Shown: positions 61,932 to 64,000 of the stretch, piece by piece
Numbering within the stretch: position 1 is the first letter of the stretch
Layout: each line of letters opens with the position of its first letter
Assembly (NCBI RefSeq): GCF_027158005.1
Contig: NZ_JAPVLQ010000001.1
Location: 496,001 to 560,000 of the forward strand
Length of the DNA stretch: 64,000 nucleotides
DNA from: Rhodococcus sp. H36-A4
GTDB lineage: Bacteria > Actinomycetota > Actinomycetes > Mycobacteriales > Mycobacteriaceae
Direction of reading: 5' to 3'
The notes under the pieces: generated by a model
What the model was told of the DNA's origin: nothing
What the model saw: the letters and a program-made list of their open reading frames with translations, nothing else
Database searches by the model: none
Program-made: the position numbers and the translations under genes

Positions 61932-63490
61932 TGTCCACCTCTGGTATCGATATTCCATTGCGCCCGAACGAGACCGGTACCGAACGCGGTCAGCAGCGTG
62001 CGGTCTTTGTACTCCGGGTCGGTGTCGGCGATGATGGAATTGCCGCGTAGGAAGGTCGCGAGACTGGTACCGATGTTCGACGCCATCGACGGTATCGGCC
62101 TGGGGAACGTAGCGCCGTCCTCGTGGTTGTCCACACTGATGATCGTTACGCGCTGGGTGACGTCGCCGCGCACCCAGGTGAAGACCAATTTCGTCCAGGT
62201 CAACAACAGAGCGTCGCTGACCGAGGTGTACAGGGTTCCGGTGACTCCGTGCCCGAGTGGCACCTGCAGTGCAGCGCTGGTGCGGGTGTTGCTCAGCCGA
62301 TACAGGGTGCTTTCCGGATAGATCGCCAAACTGGCTCGGTTCGTGGTGGAAAGCACGTCCACCACCACAGTCCGTGGTCGTGATTCGATGTCCCACTCAG
62401 GATTTCCGTCTTCTGCCTTCATCGTCTGCCGGGTCAGCGTCGCTGCTTGCCCGAAGTACGAGCGCACCCAGTCGTACGATTGGATCGCTGTCCGGTTCCA
62501 CCCGGTCGGCGGAGCCAACGGTACGGACGTCGATCCCGGAGGGCCGGCGGTATCCGGGATCACCGCTGTCTCGGGCAGCGGGAGGAAGAGCAGGATCACC
62601 GCAGCAACGATCACCAGAATCGCCGAACTCGGCGACCGTTTCGCCGAAGACGAGGACATGCCCTTCGGCAACGGTTTCTTGCTCTCACCGCGCCTGGAGA
62701 GCAGGTAGAACCCCAGCCCGATCATCATCGACGAACCGACCGTCGGGATGAGCTGCAACAGAACGATGTCGATTCGAGGCCAGAGGGCCAAGATGAACGC
62801 CAGCACTGCGAACCCCGTTGCCACCGTGCATGCGAATCCGAGCCACGCTCTACGACGAGTACGCCCGACGGCTATCGCGCCCGCGACGCCGCCCAACACC
62901 ACCAGTACTGCTCCGTAGGCGAATCGACTTCCACCGGCATTGACGGCGACCAGCCGATACATCAATGGGCTCAAAGCCAGCAGCAACAACCACACCGACC
63001 AGAACCGGCCGACCGGGCGAAGACCGAACAGCAGGATCGCGCCGCCGAAGAAGAAGACCAGCGCCGACAGAACGTCGAGGTGCGCGAGTGCGTACTGCTC
63101 GGCGTAACGCGGCAACCACAGGGCTTTGACGGCGATGGCTGCCAGCAACGCGAGACCGCCGACGATGACGTCGGTCTGTCGATCATGAATCGGCAACTCC
63201 CCGGCGCGACGGCGAGCCACTCCCTGCGCCGCTACGGCCGCCAGAAACGGAAGCACGAAAATGTACGCGGTGATGGCACCGTTCGACGCTTCCTCCAACA
63301 CCCGCTTCCAGGTAGGAAAGTATGCGACAACGACGCACGCCAAAAGCAGGAGCCACCGAAGAACGATCACCGTGGCCGGGTGCGCAGTCCATCCCGTCTT
63401 CTCCGGTACTGAATCGACCACTGCGACATCGTCGCTGCTCGAGTCCCCTTTCCCGGTGTGGTCGGGGCCGGCCTCGGCATCGGCGGTCAT
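61928..63490 (-). CDS. Exosortase/EpsI-like polytopic membrane protein
   Basis: A 520-aa protein. After an acidic N-terminus, about eight helices follow, including 'YFPTWKRVLEEASNGAITAY', similar to the first loop of exosortases. A C-terminal extracytoplasmic domain with 'SYDWVRSYFGQAATLTRQTM' and 'VTQRVTIISVDNHEDGATFP' looks like the EpsI-type domain often fused to exosortases of polysaccharide loci. I could not identify a clear exosortase Cys-Arg-His triad, so protease activity is doubtful. It is coupled by 4-nt overlaps to the genes on both sides. Confidence 0.6.
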   Translation of the reverse strand: MTADAEAGPDHTGKGDSSSDDVAVVDSVPEKTGWTAHPATVIVLRWLLLLACVVVAYFPTWKRVLEEASNGAITAYIFVLPFLAAVAAQGVARRRAGELPIHDRQTDVIVGGLALLAAIAVKALWLPRYAEQYALAHLDVLSALVFFFGGAILLFGLRPVGRFWSVWLLLLALSPLMYRLVAVNAGGSRFAYGAVLVVLGGVAGAIAVGRTRRRAWLGFACTVATGFAVLAFILALWPRIDIVLLQLIPTVGSSMMIGLGFYLLSRRGESKKPLPKGMSSSSAKRSPSSAILVIVAAVILLFLPLPETAVIPDTAGPPGSTSVPLAPPTGWNRTAIQSYDWVRSYFGQAATLTRQTMKAEDGNPEWDIESRPRTVVVDVLSTTNRASLAIYPESTLYRLSNTRTSAALQVPLGHGVTGTLYTSVSDALLLTWTKLVFTWVRGDVTQRVTIISVDNHEDGATFPRPIPSMASNIGTSLATFLRGNSIIADTDPEYKDRTLLTAFGTGLVRAQWNIDTRGGQ

Positions 63491-64000
63491 GACACCGGTG
63501 AATCGCCGCGGCGGTGGCGACGGTGCGTGGAGCGACGGGAGCGCACAACCAGTACGACCGCACCTACGAGGGCGACGAGGAATACCGCGCCGGCAATTCC
63601 GAGAAGCGTCACACTCATGCGATCGACGCCCGACCGGCTGGCCTCCGTCGACTCCGACACCTCCGATGAGTCCCCTGCCAGGTCTCCGCTCGACAACGAC
63701 ACCGGCTCGATTCCCGGTACAGCGAAGAGAATGTCGCCGCTGCGGCCGAACCAACGCGACGGATCGGCGTCGAGCCAACCCAGAAGTGCGTCGAGCCGGC
63801 CCCCTTTGCCTGTCGACGATGCCACCAACAATGCCGCGTTGTTCGCGGTCGTAGTCACCTGCAGGCTGGCGTAAGGCACCCCCGGATCGACGGTGAGCGA
63901 GGCGTCGGTGTCGGTGGATTCCGGCGTTGCGATCGAGAACGTCGTAGCTCCGGACGAGGACAGCGGCAATGAAAGCGAGTCCGGTAGAGCACCGTCTGCG
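63487..64000 (-). CDS. C-terminal part of a membrane-anchored extracytoplasmic protein (BcsB-like?), truncated by the window edge
   Basis: The frame is open to the window end (…D-G-A-L-P-D-S-L-S), so only about 170 C-terminal residues are visible. They comprise a beta-rich domain ('DPGVPYASLQVTTTANNAAL', 'RLDALLGWLDADPSRWFGRS'), a Ser/Thr-rich linker, one transmembrane helix ('LLGIAGAVFLVALVGAVVLV') and a basic cytoplasmic tail. The topology and position next to a cellulose-synthase-like GT2 suggest a BcsB-like accessory subunit. This is a tentative reading without a diagnostic motif. Confidence 0.5.
   Translation of the reverse strand, partial: ADGALPDSLSLPLSSSGATTFSIATPESTDTDASLTVDPGVPYASLQVTTTANNAALLVASSTGKGGRLDALLGWLDADPSRWFGRSGDILFAVPGIEPVSLSSGDLAGDSSEVSESTEASRSGVDRMSVTLLGIAGAVFLVALVGAVVLVVRSRRSTHRRHRRGDSPVS

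Overview
The window is GC-rich, densely coded chromosomal DNA from an actinobacterium, most likely a Rhodococcus of the R. fascians type. The genus call is inferred from gene content and arrangement: alkB–rubredoxin–rubredoxin–TetR, a PucR-type activator divergent from pruA/pruB, MMPL and FUSC membrane proteins, and frequent GTG/TTG starts with 4-nt ATGA/GTGA overlaps. No rRNA, tRNA, CRISPR array, IS element or prophage gene was seen.

Layout. 0–12 kb: housekeeping metabolism (partial HAD phosphatase, purB, TetR, threonine aldolase, aminotransferase, thiM, a DUF559-like nuclease, purD) and a two-gene membrane glycosyltransferase operon. A seven-copy intergenic repeat lies directly upstream of purB. 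12–19 kb: HIT protein, MFS pump, an OmpR-type two-component system, a guanidine-III riboswitch in front of a Gdx/SugE-like exporter, a protein made of 13 decapeptide repeats, a dienelactone hydrolase-like protein, and an acyl-CoA dehydrogenase with divergent TetR. 19–26 kb: proline catabolism (pruC-like activator, pruA, pruB), a short release-factor-like protein, an FAD oxidoreductase and a STAS protein. 26–38 kb: envelope and lipid genes (MarR–MMPL–lipocalin, MarR–FUSC, Tat-exported neutral ceramidase, small secreted protein, two CNNM/CBS proteins) and a flavin-monooxygenase remnant. 38.3–41.2 kb: SRPBCC protein and the alkane hydroxylase operon.

41.1–49.1 kb is the most striking region: a seven-gene minus-strand operon, almost entirely coupled by 1–4 nt overlaps. 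It carries the full mysA-mysB-mysC-mysD gene set for mycosporine-like amino acids (UV-absorbing compounds). It also includes three genes outside the canonical set: a HAD-fold protein without its catalytic aspartates as first gene, a TauD-type 2-oxoglutarate dioxygenase after mysD, and a fused alpha/beta thiamine-diphosphate E1 dehydrogenase. A DHA2 MFS exporter with its TetR regulator lies just upstream.

52–58.7 kb: a KstD/fumarate-reductase-like flavoprotein; an uncharacterised coupled pair (ATP-grasp enzyme plus a large protein with a Cys-His-Asn arrangement like papain-fold enzymes); a secreted DUF3089 hydrolase; and a DUF2945 protein. 58.8–64 kb: a minus-strand exopolysaccharide-type operon (two membrane glycosyltransferases, an exosortase/EpsI-like membrane protein, and the C-terminus of a membrane-anchored, possibly BcsB-like protein) that runs off the end of the window.

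Functions are assigned from motifs and family resemblance read by eye. No database search was run.
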